A stretch of DNA of 64,000 bases from Lachnospiraceae bacterium KH1T2 (GCA_900114405.1 FOSY01000003.1:1-64000), one strand, 5' to 3'. Positions 1-9,167 are shown, numbered from the stretch's first letter. The notes: generated by a model not told the origin, from the sequence alone. Translations and numbers: made by a program.

Positions 1-426
1 GTTGAAGCAGGAACAGAGTTTTCCGTAACGGCAACATATGATGGAGATAGCTATACAAAGAAATTTAAGGTGTGTGAGCCGGTAACAAAGATTGGATTTG
101 AAGAGAACGGAAAGATAAAGAGCAAGGCTACAGTTACAGTATCAGATGGAACGCTTGTAATTGCTGATGCACCTTGGAGCATTCTAAACAAAAAAATAAA
201 AAGTTATTCAGGTAAAACTTCGTCTGAAAATTCAACACCGGTAGACTATATAGAGGGTATTGGTGATATAAAAATAAATACCTCTAAAGATCAGTATATA
301 ACTTATAGCTCTGTAAATGGAATTCCAGAAGAATTTGTAGCACATAAGGGTAAAAAGTACACGCTTACATATACAAGTCCTGATGGATCACATAGAAAAT
401 TAAAGATAGTTATTAAGTGTAAATGA
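1..426 (+). CDS. C-terminal part of a surface-type protein, 5' truncated by the window edge
   Basis: The frame is open from the first base (GTT GAA GCA), so the true start lies upstream. About 141 residues are visible. They are rich in beta-branched, polar and lysine residues, with short alternating stretches typical of beta-sandwich modules, and the protein ends in a lysine-rich strand (IVIKCK). No transmembrane segment or sorting signal is seen in this part. The next gene encodes an Ig-repeat surface protein with a similar style, so I infer an extracytoplasmic Ig-like protein, but I recognise no named family. A GTG at base 70 is only an internal in-frame codon and should not be taken as the start. 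Confidence 0.6.
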   Translation, partial: VEAGTEFSVTATYDGDSYTKKFKVCEPVTKIGFEENGKIKSKATVTVSDGTLVIADAPWSILNKKIKSYSGKTSSENSTPVDYIEGIGDIKINTSKDQYITYSSVNGIPEEFVAHKGKKYTLTYTSPDGSHRKLKIVIKCK

Positions 427-438
427 TGGTGAGCTTAG

Positions 439-467
439 TTGACATGAAAGAAAAGCTATACTAAAAT
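439..467 (+). promoter_or_regulatory. Sigma-A-type promoter for the Ig-repeat surface protein
   Basis: TTGACA (439-444), a 17-base spacer, then TAAAAT (462-467). It lies about 90 bases before the start at 557 and just past the stop of the preceding gene, so the surface protein can be transcribed on its own. Confidence 0.75.
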
Positions 468-556
468 TTTCGATGGCATTTACTGCGTTGCATTGATAAA
501 GCAGATGTAAATGTCTGATTAAATTGGGGAAATTAATATAGGGAAAGTAAGGAAGC

Positions 557-3500
557 ATGAAGAAAAAATTTTTGGATGACCACAGGAAACACATTGTTGT
601 GCTGCTTGCGGCTTCAGTATTTATGAGCTTTGCCGGTAAAGCACCTTATACTAGGGCAGAGGATTCACAGAGTGCAAATTTACAAAGCGAAAATGTTCAG
701 AGTGGTGATGCACAGATAATGTGTGAACCAGAGACTCTTGCCAGTGAAAATACGAAGTGGGTTGTCAGTGGAGGAAACGGTTTTAGCTATGATACACCAG
801 AGGGTGTAAAGTGGTATTCGGCAGAGAAAAATGGACCGTTGTATTTAAATATTTATTGCGATGATGCTGTTGATTTTGATAGAAAACAAAATTCTGGAGT
901 TTCTGTAGATTCTGTTAGTAATAATGGTGAGTATAAGTCGTTTTTAATAAAAACAGAACAAAATGATAAGAAAATAATTTCATTTTCAACAAGAGGAAAA
1001 AGATACACAGTCCCAGTAAGCATCGACAATATCCCTCCTAAGCAGGAGGCTTTTGTTGTGGTTTCCGGTAATTTGTCATTTGAAGTTACAGATCACACAG
1101 GCAAGACATCTGAGAGAAATACTGTTTCTTATAATATCAGCGATGATCTTTCAGATACAATGACTATCGCGGTAAGGGATAAGATCAGTTTAACTGTTTC
1201 AGGTGTCGATGTTGCTGATGATAAAGTACCGCAGTCACCGGTGTCAGCATCATTTAATACAGCCGATGCGACAAATAAGCTTGTGCTTTCGACTGTAAGC
1301 GGTCAGGAGACAGTGTATAAGCTTGATAATATTTTGAACACTGATGAAGCCGGAAACGTGGCACAGGTTGGAACCGGTAATACCCAGATAATCCTTGATA
1401 ATCAAAAGCCAAGGATTCACTACATTGAGCCTAAAAATTATGCATATAAAGAGGGTAATGTATATTATTACTATGGTTCGATCGAGGGAGATGCCGTAAA
1501 AGTAATAGATAAGAATCTTGATCTTGCATCAATTTCTATCAACTCTGTGGGAGATTACGCTTCGCCGGAACTTAAAGCAAGCGAGCCTGATGCGGATGGA
1601 ACAGTAACATATACCTATAGTGTGAAAGAAAAAGGACGCTATCAGTTTTCTGTAAGTGCTGATGATACGCTGAAAAACAGTATCTACGACACTACTGCTA
1701 ATGATGGTGCGACTGCAAGCCCTATATTGAGCCTGGACCCTTCGACAGTTGACGAGCTTTCCATCGATTTTGAGAATGAAAAAGGTGCAAAGATAAGTAA
1801 ATTTGCAGAAAACAGCTCCGAAGCCAAGGTTTATAAGAGTGTTAAAGCGAAAGGCTACTTCATCACTAAAGATTATAATGACGTAGGTATCAAAGTTCAG
1901 GGAACAGGTATAAATGGAAATTCGATCGCAGATAAAGATGAGAAGGATTCATTTAAGAAGAAAGACCCGAATTCGCTGATGTATGAGGGTGGCTTTGATA
2001 TTGGCGGCACAGATGGCTTATATGAAGTAAAGAGCAGCGGTTTCAAGGCAAAGAATTTTGATAATTTTTTCTATATAGATAATACAGATCCGATCATCGA
2101 TATTGACTACGATGGAAAGAAACCGGAAAAAGGAAGTTATCACAAGGATGCGGTCAAGGCAACTGTTACTGTTAAGGATCTTACCTTTGACAAAGACGAA
2201 ACTAAGATTTCTTATGGTAATGATGTAAAGACTGCGCCGGAAGAAAGTGATTGGAAGAAAGTAGATGAAAATACTTATGAGAAGAAGATCACTTTCGATG
2301 CTGATGGTCACTACCAGATAAAGGTAGAAAGTACTGATAGAGGCGGTAATACGAGTAAGCTCGACGGACAGCCGGATTTCTATGTTGATCGTACAGCGCC
2401 GAAGATAAATGTATCTTTTGATAATGACGAAGCAGCAAATGGAAATTATTACAAGGCAGCAAGGACAGCTACGATTTCTATCGATGAGGCTTCATTCGAT
2501 CCGGAAAAGGTAGAGATAATGAGCCTTGGAGGTGAGGATATCAGTCCACTTCCGCAGAATAGCGAATTCTCCGGCACTGAAAATATCCATAGATCAACGC
2601 TTAAGTTTGAAGAAGATGGAACATATGGATTTAAGATCAAATGCACAGACAGCGCAGGAAATGAGTCAGAAGAATATACCAGTGATACTTTTGTGATCGA
2701 TACCACGGCGCCGACGGTTTCCATAGATGGAGTGAAGGATCATTCAGCAAATAAGGGAAGTGTCGTTCCGACTATAACTTATATCGATAAAAATATAGAT
2801 ACGGAAAAGACTAAGGTGACTTACAAAGGCTCAAATAGAGGCGAGATAGACCAGCCTGTTGAGATGGAAAATATCGAGGGAGGCGTAAGATATAAATTTG
2901 CTGACCTTGAGCATACAAAGGAAAATGATGATCTTTATAAATTGAGTGTAAAGGCGGTTGACCTTGCCGGAAATGAAACTGAGAGTGAGATAAGATTCTC
3001 AGTAAATCGCTTTGGCTCAATATTCGTAGTCGATGATGAAACAGCGGAGACAATTAAAAATTATTATGTAAACAAACCGTTCCCTGTTAAAGTCATGGAA
3101 ATCAATGTTGATGAGATCAAAAAGAGAGATATATCAAAGAGTCTTGAAGATGAGATCACTGTATTGAAGGAAAATAAGGACTATCAGGTAGAAAAAGAAG
3201 GCGGAGAAGATGATTGGAAGTCATATACATATACGGTATATGAGGATAATTTCAAGCATGATGGTCACTATGGAGTGATGATACACTCAGGTGATGCGGC
3301 CGGAAACAGTCAGGACAACGGTGCGCAGGGCAAGGAGATCGACTTCGCTATTGATCAGACAGCGCCTAAGATCGCTGTATCTGATATTGAAGAAAATGGA
3401 GTATATAAAGAGGACGATCATGTGATCACAGTGAATGCTGTAGATAATATGACTGTTTCGGGAATGAGTGTCTGCAGTGGTACGAAGACACTTGCTTCCT

Positions 3501-3826
3501 ATGATGGAGAGGAGCTTGTCTCTGCAAATAATATCGAAAAGATGAGGATTCCGTCTTCTGAAGAACCACAGGATATCATTATCCGCGCACATGATGCAGC
3601 TGGAAATGAGACTGTCCTCACTTACTCAAATGTAGTGATTAATAAAAATGCTTCCGGAAAAGGAAACGGCGTTACGGGCAAGTCAGAAGTGCTCGGTACG
3701 ATAGCTTCCGGGGTTGATTCAAAGACATTGATCGGTGCGGCAGCTGCAGGTGCAGCAGGTTGTGCAGCGGCTGTGATACTGGCTGTCAGAAGAAAAAAGA
3801 TAACTTTGGAAACTAAGAACGACTAA
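557..3826 (+). CDS. Large membrane-anchored surface protein with repeated Ig-like modules
   Basis: 1089 residues. A basic N-terminus and hydrophobic stretch (about 13-26) form a signal peptide. Repeated beta-sandwich modules begin with the signature D-x-T-x-P near residues 508 (DNTDP), 611 (DRTAP), 715 (DTTAP) and 933 (DQTAP), with a divergent earlier one near 280 (DNQKP). Each module contains a DxAGN/DRGGN-type strand before the next one, as in bacterial Ig-like repeats. The C-terminus has a Gly/Ala-rich membrane segment (about 1053-1073) followed by RRKK, with no LPXTG motif, so it is probably held by the membrane helix. AAGGAAG precedes the ATG. The role is probably adhesion or surface scaffolding. 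It lies directly upstream of a VWA-FHA, phosphatase and kinase set that may control it, but that link is inference. Confidence 0.75.
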   Translation: MKKKFLDDHRKHIVVLLAASVFMSFAGKAPYTRAEDSQSANLQSENVQSGDAQIMCEPETLASENTKWVVSGGNGFSYDTPEGVKWYSAEKNGPLYLNIYCDDAVDFDRKQNSGVSVDSVSNNGEYKSFLIKTEQNDKKIISFSTRGKRYTVPVSIDNIPPKQEAFVVVSGNLSFEVTDHTGKTSERNTVSYNISDDLSDTMTIAVRDKISLTVSGVDVADDKVPQSPVSASFNTADATNKLVLSTVSGQETVYKLDNILNTDEAGNVAQVGTGNTQIILDNQKPRIHYIEPKNYAYKEGNVYYYYGSIEGDAVKVIDKNLDLASISINSVGDYASPELKASEPDADGTVTYTYSVKEKGRYQFSVSADDTLKNSIYDTTANDGATASPILSLDPSTVDELSIDFENEKGAKISKFAENSSEAKVYKSVKAKGYFITKDYNDVGIKVQGTGINGNSIADKDEKDSFKKKDPNSLMYEGGFDIGGTDGLYEVKSSGFKAKNFDNFFYIDNTDPIIDIDYDGKKPEKGSYHKDAVKATVTVKDLTFDKDETKISYGNDVKTAPEESDWKKVDENTYEKKITFDADGHYQIKVESTDRGGNTSKLDGQPDFYVDRTAPKINVSFDNDEAANGNYYKAARTATISIDEASFDPEKVEIMSLGGEDISPLPQNSEFSGTENIHRSTLKFEEDGTYGFKIKCTDSAGNESEEYTSDTFVIDTTAPTVSIDGVKDHSANKGSVVPTITYIDKNIDTEKTKVTYKGSNRGEIDQPVEMENIEGGVRYKFADLEHTKENDDLYKLSVKAVDLAGNETESEIRFSVNRFGSIFVVDDETAETIKNYYVNKPFPVKVMEINVDEIKKRDISKSLEDEITVLKENKDYQVEKEGGEDDWKSYTYTVYEDNFKHDGHYGVMIHSGDAAGNSQDNGAQGKEIDFAIDQTAPKIAVSDIEENGVYKEDDHVITVNAVDNMTVSGMSVCSGTKTLASYDGEELVSANNIEKMRIPSSEEPQDIIIRAHDAAGNETVLTYSNVVINKNASGKGNGVTGKSEVLGTIASGVDSKTLIGAAAAGAAGCAAAVILAVRRKKITLETKND

Positions 3827-3888
3827 GTATTACTTTACAGATTAGATGCAGATGTATTAGACTTGTTATGTTCGGATTTATATACAAT

Positions 3889-3894
3889 TATAAT
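3889..3894 (+). promoter_or_regulatory. Candidate -10 (TATAAT) for the VWA-FHA/phosphatase/kinase operon
   Basis: A consensus TATAAT sits 21 bases before the GTG start. The -35 region at 17 bases (TTATGT) is poor. A GCAGATG/CATCTGC inverted repeat (3848-3854 and 3896-3902) brackets the region and might bind a regulator. Confidence 0.4.
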
Positions 3895-3915
3895 GCATCT
3901 GCGGAGGATTAGATT

Positions 3916-5472
3916 GTGAAGAAGGGAATTAAAATGACTGCAGTGCTTTTTATGGCTGCAGTTATTTCTTTTACAGGATGTTTTTTAGCATTTGGTGAGT
4001 CAAGTGCAAAGCTTATGTATGCACTGGCTGATAAGAATAACGTAAAGATGTACCTTAAGGTGGCAGGGGATGCACCACAGGGAAAGGCGAGTTATCAGAT
4101 AGGCAATACGCCTTGTGATAAGCTCACTGCAGCTACAGTTTCGGCTGATAAAGCCGGGATGCGCACACTTATTATGGTAGATAATTCGCTTTCCATACCG
4201 GAGGAGTATAGGGGCTTTATCACAGAGCTGATCGACGGCATCATAGATTCTCATGGTGATAATGAATATATAAGACTGGCTACTTTTGCGGATGATATAC
4301 AGTATCAGTCAAATTTCCTGAATGACTATACAGCATTGAAGAATGTGGCGGCATCTATAAAGTATTCTGACCAGGAAACTTATCTGACAGATGTTTTGAG
4401 CGGAGTGCTTGATGAGCTTGAGGCAGATGTCACTTCTGAAAAGTCGCCATATAACGGCTATACAAGAGTACTTGTGATCTCAGATGGTGTAGACAATAAA
4501 CCGCTTGGAATCACTAAAGAGGAACTCAATGATAAGATAAAGCGATATGGAATGCCGATATATACGGTCGGTGCTGAGAAAGCAGACAATAATTCCGAGC
4601 TTGAAAACATGTTTGCACTTTCAAGGATTTCGGGTGCGGACAGCTTTGTTCTAAATGGCTCTCTGAAAGCTGAAGATGTACTTGGTGCGATGAATGCAGA
4701 CCATGAGCTTCTTGTGGTAACGGCTGCGATACCGGAGGCATTAAAAGATGGTTCAAGGAAAAATACCCGTCTCAAGCTTGGAGACAGTCTTTCGCTTGAG
4801 TTTGAGGTAAGTATGCCTTTCGGAGACGGAAGTGCTCTGCAGAACAATGCACAGATGCAGGAAGTTCCTACAGAGGCAGCGCCTACTGATGAATATAAGA
4901 TAGACGATACAGAGGAAGAGGAAAAGGGCATCATTGCGAAGATCGCAAAGTTTAGAAAAGAGAGACCGGCAGTCTTTTGGTCAGTTCTTTTAGGAATCGG
5001 AGTAGTATTGGGTGTGATCATTTATACGATCATCTACTTTGTGCGCAAGCCGAAAAAGCCTGAAAACAGCGATGAGCCGAGGAAGGAATATACCGGAGCT
5101 ACAGAGGTGATACATAATTCACATGACGGTCATAATACCAGATCGCTCTTTAACAGCAGTCAGCCGACGCGGACATATCGTCTGGTGCTTACAGATACTA
5201 AAGATCCTTCAAAGATCTTTCAGTGCGGCTTTACGAATTCTGCCATAATCGGAAGAGACGGAGGCGTTACTGATATTACACTCGACTATGATAAGAGTAT
5301 TTCAAAGCGACACTGTATGATAAGCTGTCGAAGCGGAAGATTCTATATAACTGATCTGGGTTCAGCAAATAAAACACGACTTAATGACCAGCCTGTGACT
5401 ACTGAAACAGAGATCATGAGTGGTAATCGTATCACACTTGGAAGGTCAACTTTGACGATAAATATTCAATAA
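3916..5472 (+). CDS. Membrane protein with extracytoplasmic VWA domain and cytoplasmic FHA domain
   Basis: 518 residues, GTG start preceded by GGAGG. There is an N-terminal signal or anchor segment (about 7-30), then a von Willebrand A domain starting near residue 81 with an intact metal-site motif DNSLS (DxSxS). An acidic linker leads to a single membrane helix (about 353-377), a basic stop-transfer region, and a C-terminal FHA domain (about 433-516) with the expected GRDG, SKRHC and LGSANKT phosphothreonine-binding positions. FHA domains bind phosphothreonine, so the partner is very likely the kinase encoded two genes downstream. The topology suggests that an outside ligand bound by VWA is coupled to inside phospho-signalling. 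That coupling is inference. Confidence 0.85.
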   Translation: MKKGIKMTAVLFMAAVISFTGCFLAFGESSAKLMYALADKNNVKMYLKVAGDAPQGKASYQIGNTPCDKLTAATVSADKAGMRTLIMVDNSLSIPEEYRGFITELIDGIIDSHGDNEYIRLATFADDIQYQSNFLNDYTALKNVAASIKYSDQETYLTDVLSGVLDELEADVTSEKSPYNGYTRVLVISDGVDNKPLGITKEELNDKIKRYGMPIYTVGAEKADNNSELENMFALSRISGADSFVLNGSLKAEDVLGAMNADHELLVVTAAIPEALKDGSRKNTRLKLGDSLSLEFEVSMPFGDGSALQNNAQMQEVPTEAAPTDEYKIDDTEEEEKGIIAKIAKFRKERPAVFWSVLLGIGVVLGVIIYTIIYFVRKPKKPENSDEPRKEYTGATEVIHNSHDGHNTRSLFNSSQPTRTYRLVLTDTKDPSKIFQCGFTNSAIIGRDGGVTDITLDYDKSISKRHCMISCRSGRFYITDLGSANKTRLNDQPVTTETEIMSGNRITLGRSTLTINIQ

Positions 5473-5596
5473 ATATGCAATTCATCCAATGAACAGTGCA
5501 GTCCGTCAGGTTTCGCACATAAATTTATAAAAATATGTTAGATTATGTATATCGAAAATTTGATGAAAGAATAATGATGGAGAGACTGCTGAGAGG

Positions 5597-6337
5597 ATGA
5601 AGGTAGAGTTTTTTGCAGGCACAGAAAAAGGACTGATAAGAGAAAGAAACGAGGACGCGATATATTCAGGAAGCAATGGGGAATTTCATGTTCTCTGCGT
5701 TGCTGATGGTATAGGCGGCCTTAATGATGGAGACAAGGCGAGCCACACTGTGTGTGATAGGATCGGCAGTTGGTGTGAGACTTTTACTGAGGCAGAGCAT
5801 AGCGGCTTTGCGGAGGTGATCGAGTCGGCGGTGAGCGTACTGCAGGAGGTCAACCGCGAGATATACAGCATTGGAGAGATTCCTGGCAGGTGCGGATCAA
5901 CTGTGGTGCTCTTTATCATTTGGCACGACAGGTTTGCGGTGCTTTCGGCAGGTGACAGCCGGGCATATATGCTTCATAAGCATAGGCTTACGCTGCTTAC
6001 ACATCTTGATATATGGGATAATATGCCGGAGATAACAATGAATCTTCCGCCTGAGATGATAAAAACCAACAGAAATCACGGCAAGCTTACGTCTGCAGTG
6101 GGAATTCATGCTGAAATGAATCCTAATGTAAGAACAGGTTTGCTTGAGAAAAATATGAGATTCATGATATGCAGCGATGGTCTGACTAAGATATATCAGG
6201 AAAAGTATATTAAAAGGCAGCTCTCAAGGATCGGTGCGTGGTTCAGCGTCAGGAAATGTGTTGAAAGTTCGATAAATGACGTTCTCGGCAAGGGAGCGCC
6301 TGATAATGTTTCGTTGATTGCAGTAAGGATAAGTTAA
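5597..6337 (+). CDS. PP2C-type (PPM) serine/threonine protein phosphatase
   Basis: 246 residues, cytosolic. The PPM metal-site signatures are all present: RERNEDA near the N-terminus, ADGIGG, AGDSRAY, CSDGLT and the C-terminal PDNVS. No membrane segment is present, unlike some PrpC or Stp relatives. Its stop codon overlaps the kinase start by one base (TAATG), so the two are translationally coupled, as in the common PrpC-PrkC arrangement. It should dephosphorylate the kinase and its substrates, including proteins read by the upstream FHA domain. The start is preceded by GAGAGG. Confidence 0.88.
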   Translation: MKVEFFAGTEKGLIRERNEDAIYSGSNGEFHVLCVADGIGGLNDGDKASHTVCDRIGSWCETFTEAEHSGFAEVIESAVSVLQEVNREIYSIGEIPGRCGSTVVLFIIWHDRFAVLSAGDSRAYMLHKHRLTLLTHLDIWDNMPEITMNLPPEMIKTNRNHGKLTSAVGIHAEMNPNVRTGLLEKNMRFMICSDGLTKIYQEKYIKRQLSRIGAWFSVRKCVESSINDVLGKGAPDNVSLIAVRIS

Positions 6338-8073
6338 TGCTCGAAATTGGATCGTATATTGGTGATAAATATAAGATTTTGAATGTGATAGGCCGTGGGG
6401 GAATGAGCACGGTCTATCTTGCTATGAATGAAAGGGCTAATAAGCAGTGGGCTGTTAAAGAGGTCCGCAGAGAGGGCGTAGAAAATTACGAGATCATACG
6501 TGAAAGCCTGATACGTGAGACAGAAATGCTTAAAAAGCTTAAGCATGAGAACCTTCCAAGTATAGTGGATGTACTTGACGAGGGCGACTGCATATTAGTC
6601 GTAATGGACTATATTGAGGGCGTTACTTTAGATCAGGTGATGAAGGAACGTGGGGCGCAGAGTGAAAAGGATGTAATAAACTGGGCTTCACAGCTCTGCA
6701 ATGTTTTTATGTATCTTCATACGCAGAAAATGCCGATAATTTATAGAGATCTTAAGCCGGCAAATATTATGCTTAAGCCGGACGGAAAGATTGTTCTTAT
6801 AGATTTTGGAACGGCAAGATATTATAAAGAGGGCGCTGACCATGATACTACAACGCTTGGTACTAAGGGTTACGCAGCACCTGAGCAGTTCGGCGGCTGG
6901 GGACAGACTGATGTGAGGACAGATATTTATTGCCTTGGAAAAACGCTGCATCACCTCGTTACAGGCCATGATCCGTGTGAACCTCCATATGAGATATATC
7001 CGATAAGACATTGGGATGCTTCACTTTCTGAAGGTTTGGAGAAGATCATTGAGAAATGTACTCAGGTAAACCCGGATAAGCGTTATCAGTCGTGCTCAGA
7101 GGTATTGGCTGCGCTTAACCATTCAGCCGAGCTTGACCATAATTACAGGCACGAGCTTAAGATAAATGCTGTGATATTTGGCGTGACAGCTACGCTTGCA
7201 TTTGTATGCCTTTTGATCGCTTCGGTATTCAACAGGATGGCGGGTGCTCTGGAGGACAGAGGATATTCAAGCTATATTGAGGAAGCGAAGGGTGAGCTGA
7301 CAAAAGAGGATCAGATAAATACTTTTTTGAAGGCGATAAGAATGAACCCTACATCGGATACAGCATATATCGAGCTTCTTGACTCGATATTTCTTGAAGA
7401 TGGAAATTATGACCCGGAGGAAGATCTGGCATTAAGGCAGATACTTCTTACGGAGTGGGATGATGGCAAGACTTTAGAAGAGAAGCTTTCTGAGAAGCCG
7501 GAAGAATATGCAGAGTTTGCCTATAAACTTGGGCTTGACTACTACTATGCCTATGATGGCACAGGAAATAAGCAGATGGCGCTAAAGTGGCTTAAGGTAG
7601 CGGCTGAGTCGAAAGACTTGGCAGGCGGCAGCAGAAGCAGAGCAGAGAAGCTCAGCAAGATCGCAGGATATTATCAGAAGCTTGGACAGGTTGACTTCAC
7701 GGGTGATTCGGAGGCTGGCTATAAAACACTTTGGGAAGATATGACAGAGGTCGCGTCAGGTGATATCGTCAAGGAAGATAATGCGACCACTGCATTGATG
7801 ATATATCGTGAATTGGTTCATCAGATATATGCCAATGCGTTGCATTTCAGGAATGCAGGAGTGGAGTACAGCGATATGTCAGGGTGGCTTTCAAGGATAA
7901 AGCACATAATTGAAGACGACATAGATGAATCAGCTGAGAGTAATCCTGAGCAGATCAAAGCCTTGAAAGAAACCCTTAGTGATGATATGCTTTATGCAGG
8001 AAAGTCATTAAGCAACGCTTTTTCTGAAAGTGCTGCAGTATCAACAGAAGCTGAAGATGAGATAAGTGAATGA
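6337..8073 (+). CDS. Membrane-anchored Hanks-type Ser/Thr protein kinase with extracytoplasmic repeat region
   Basis: 578 residues. The kinase domain occupies about 1-265 with a glycine loop GRGGMSTVY (19-27), catalytic lysine K41 in WAVKEV, YRDLKPAN with D138 and N143, and the DFG triplet at D156. One membrane helix lies at about 275-298. The outer part (about 300-578) is helical and TPR-like, not the PASTA repeats of PrkC/PknB, so this is not the usual muropeptide-sensing kinase. It overlaps the phosphatase by 1 base and the next gene by 4 (ATGA). It probably phosphorylates proteins recognised by the FHA protein encoded two genes upstream. Confidence 0.88.
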   Translation: MLEIGSYIGDKYKILNVIGRGGMSTVYLAMNERANKQWAVKEVRREGVENYEIIRESLIRETEMLKKLKHENLPSIVDVLDEGDCILVVMDYIEGVTLDQVMKERGAQSEKDVINWASQLCNVFMYLHTQKMPIIYRDLKPANIMLKPDGKIVLIDFGTARYYKEGADHDTTTLGTKGYAAPEQFGGWGQTDVRTDIYCLGKTLHHLVTGHDPCEPPYEIYPIRHWDASLSEGLEKIIEKCTQVNPDKRYQSCSEVLAALNHSAELDHNYRHELKINAVIFGVTATLAFVCLLIASVFNRMAGALEDRGYSSYIEEAKGELTKEDQINTFLKAIRMNPTSDTAYIELLDSIFLEDGNYDPEEDLALRQILLTEWDDGKTLEEKLSEKPEEYAEFAYKLGLDYYYAYDGTGNKQMALKWLKVAAESKDLAGGSRSRAEKLSKIAGYYQKLGQVDFTGDSEAGYKTLWEDMTEVASGDIVKEDNATTALMIYRELVHQIYANALHFRNAGVEYSDMSGWLSRIKHIIEDDIDESAESNPEQIKALKETLSDDMLYAGKSLSNAFSESAAVSTEAEDEISE

Positions 8074-8405
8074 GTGATTCAGGTATAAATATTTTGCTGG
8101 CGTCCAGTGCCAGCGTGAGCGGCGGGGTAGAAAAGTATCAGCTGTTATCGGAAATCTTTTTATTTTTGGGAGCTGCATTTATGGCTGCCTCGTTGGTCTT
8201 TTTCTTTATTTTTAAGATTCCGCACGTAATATCTGTACTTACAGGTATCGGTGCGAAGCGTGAAGCCGCACGTATCATGAAAAAGAGTCTTGAAAACAGA
8301 GGCTCAGTAAGACTTACGCATGGAACTCAGAGAAAAGAGCCGATTCAGAATAATTCCGGTTCTACATGTCTTATAGATGAAGAAGATAAAACAGAAGTAT
8401 TGTAG
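8070..8405 (+). CDS. Small single-pass membrane protein, last gene of the kinase operon
   Basis: 111 residues with an ATGA overlap with the kinase. There is a short polar N-terminus, one strong hydrophobic helix (about 26-52, rich in Phe and Ala), then a basic and finally acidic cytoplasmic tail with Ser/Thr residues (EDKTEVL at the end). I recognise no family. The tight coupling suggests an accessory subunit or substrate of the kinase. The threonine near the C-terminus could be an FHA ligand once phosphorylated, but this is speculation. A MITE-like element is inserted just after its TAG stop. Confidence 0.6.
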   Translation: MSDSGINILLASSASVSGGVEKYQLLSEIFLFLGAAFMAASLVFFFIFKIPHVISVLTGIGAKREAARIMKKSLENRGSVRLTHGTQRKEPIQNNSGSTCLIDEEDKTEVL

Positions 8406-8412
8406 TTATGAA
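8405..8412 (+). repeat. Left 8-bp flanking duplication (GTTATGAA) of the MITE-like element
   Basis: An exact copy of GTTATGAA lies at 8667-8674 on the other side of the element, consistent with a target-site duplication. The first base is also the last base of the preceding gene's TAG stop, so the insertion fell immediately behind that gene. Confidence 0.75.
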
Positions 8413-8666
8413 GTTACTGTTCAGAGGCAAACTGCGCACTACGCTGCGCAGTTATGCCCCAATATACTTGGTAAGCCACTAGTGTATTGACACGTTCTAA
8501 ATTAAACTAATGTCCTAACTTGAAATCGCCAACATAAGGCTCATTCAAGCTATGACATAAGTTTAATTATGAATGTGCCAAAACACTAGGTTTTGCCCAT
8601 TGCCGTAGGCAATCTCTAATGGCAAAACCCGTTACTGAAGCGAGCTGTAAGCGAGTGAACAGTAAC
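8413..8666. mobile_element. 254-bp foldback (MITE-like) element
   Basis: The ends are perfect 11-bp terminal inverted repeats, GTTACTGTTCA (8413-8423) and TGAACAGTAAC (8656-8666). The element is flanked by the 8-bp direct repeat GTTATGAA. Inside, a second inverted repeat pairs 8479-8514 with 8554-8589 (30 of 36 positions match), around a small central hairpin with ACTTGAA/TTCAAGC. Further hairpins are AACTGCGCA/TGCGCAGTT (8430-8453) and ATTGCC/GGCAAT near 8600. There is no reading frame of note, so it is non-autonomous. Eight-base duplications occur with several transposase families (IS6, IS256, ISL3, IS1595), so I cannot name the mobilising enzyme. Confidence 0.7.
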
Positions 8667-8674
8667 GTTATGAA
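8667..8674 (+). repeat. Right 8-bp flanking duplication (GTTATGAA)
   Basis: Exact match to 8405-8412 and adjacent to the right terminal inverted repeat. Confidence 0.75.
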
Positions 8675-8701
8675 TTTAATCTAAAACATTAGCAAAAACA
8701 T

Positions 8702-8729
8702 TTGACATTATGAATAAATTTGATACAAT
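8702..8729 (+). promoter_or_regulatory. Promoter for thioredoxin
   Basis: TTGACA (8702-8707), 16-base spacer, TACAAT (8724-8729), about 57 bases before the thioredoxin ATG. It lies outside the MITE, so the gene's own promoter is intact. Confidence 0.75.
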
Positions 8730-8786
8730 ACAATTGTGAACGACAAAAACAAGTACTTTTCATTATAGATGTGAAAGGAGTTTTAT

Positions 8787-9095
8787 ATGGTAAAGAAAGT
8801 AAATGATCTCGCAGACGCTAAGGCAGCAAAGGTTGCAGTTGTAGATTTCTCAGCAGTATGGTGCGGACCTTGTAAGATGCTCGGACCTGTTATGGAGCAG
8901 ATCTCAGAAGAGATGCCTGAAGCAGAGTTTTATAATATCGATGTTGATGAGGCTCAGAAGGAAGCTGAGGAATTCAGCGTTATGAGCATTCCGCTTCTTG
9001 TAGTTCTTAAGGACGGCAAGGAAGTTGCACGTCAGGTTGGTTTCCAGCCAAAGGATAGTGTAAAGGCATTTATTCAGGATGCTATGAATAAGTAA
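8787..9095 (+). CDS. trxA: Thioredoxin
   Basis: 102 residues, a standard thioredoxin length. The active site WCGPC is at 25-29 within an FSAVWCGPCKML strand-helix junction, and the cis-proline loop MSIPLLVVLKDG follows. It is a cytosolic dithiol-disulfide oxidoreductase. AAAGGAG lies 8 bases before the ATG. It is a single-gene unit with its own promoter and a terminator shared with the converging opp operon. The sequence is short and lacks a signal peptide, so a membrane-tethered thiol reductase is excluded. Confidence 0.93.
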   Translation: MVKKVNDLADAKAAKVAVVDFSAVWCGPCKMLGPVMEQISEEMPEAEFYNIDVDEAQKEAEEFSVMSIPLLVVLKDGKEVARQVGFQPKDSVKAFIQDAMNK

Positions 9096-9117
9096 TTAAA
9101 TCAGGAAGAATATATAA

Positions 9118-9155
9118 AAGAGGAAGGCTGTCTATTTTAGAAGCCTTCCTCTTTT
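9118..9155. terminator. Bidirectional terminator between trxA and oppF
   Basis: A 12-bp perfect stem AAGAGGAAGGCT/AGCCTTCCTCTT is followed by T's on the plus strand and preceded by A's, so it can serve the convergent trxA and opp transcripts. Confidence 0.85.
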
Positions 9156-9167
9156 GCTGTATATTTA

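Noticed and set aside
3916..8405. A type VI or type VII secretion regulatory module, because of the kinase, phosphatase and FHA set
   Set aside because: No secretion ATPase, WXG100 protein, sheath or baseplate gene is visible in the window.
8490..8520. TTGACA inside the MITE region as a promoter
   Set aside because: No usable -10 at 16-18 bases. It lies within the element's inverted repeat.
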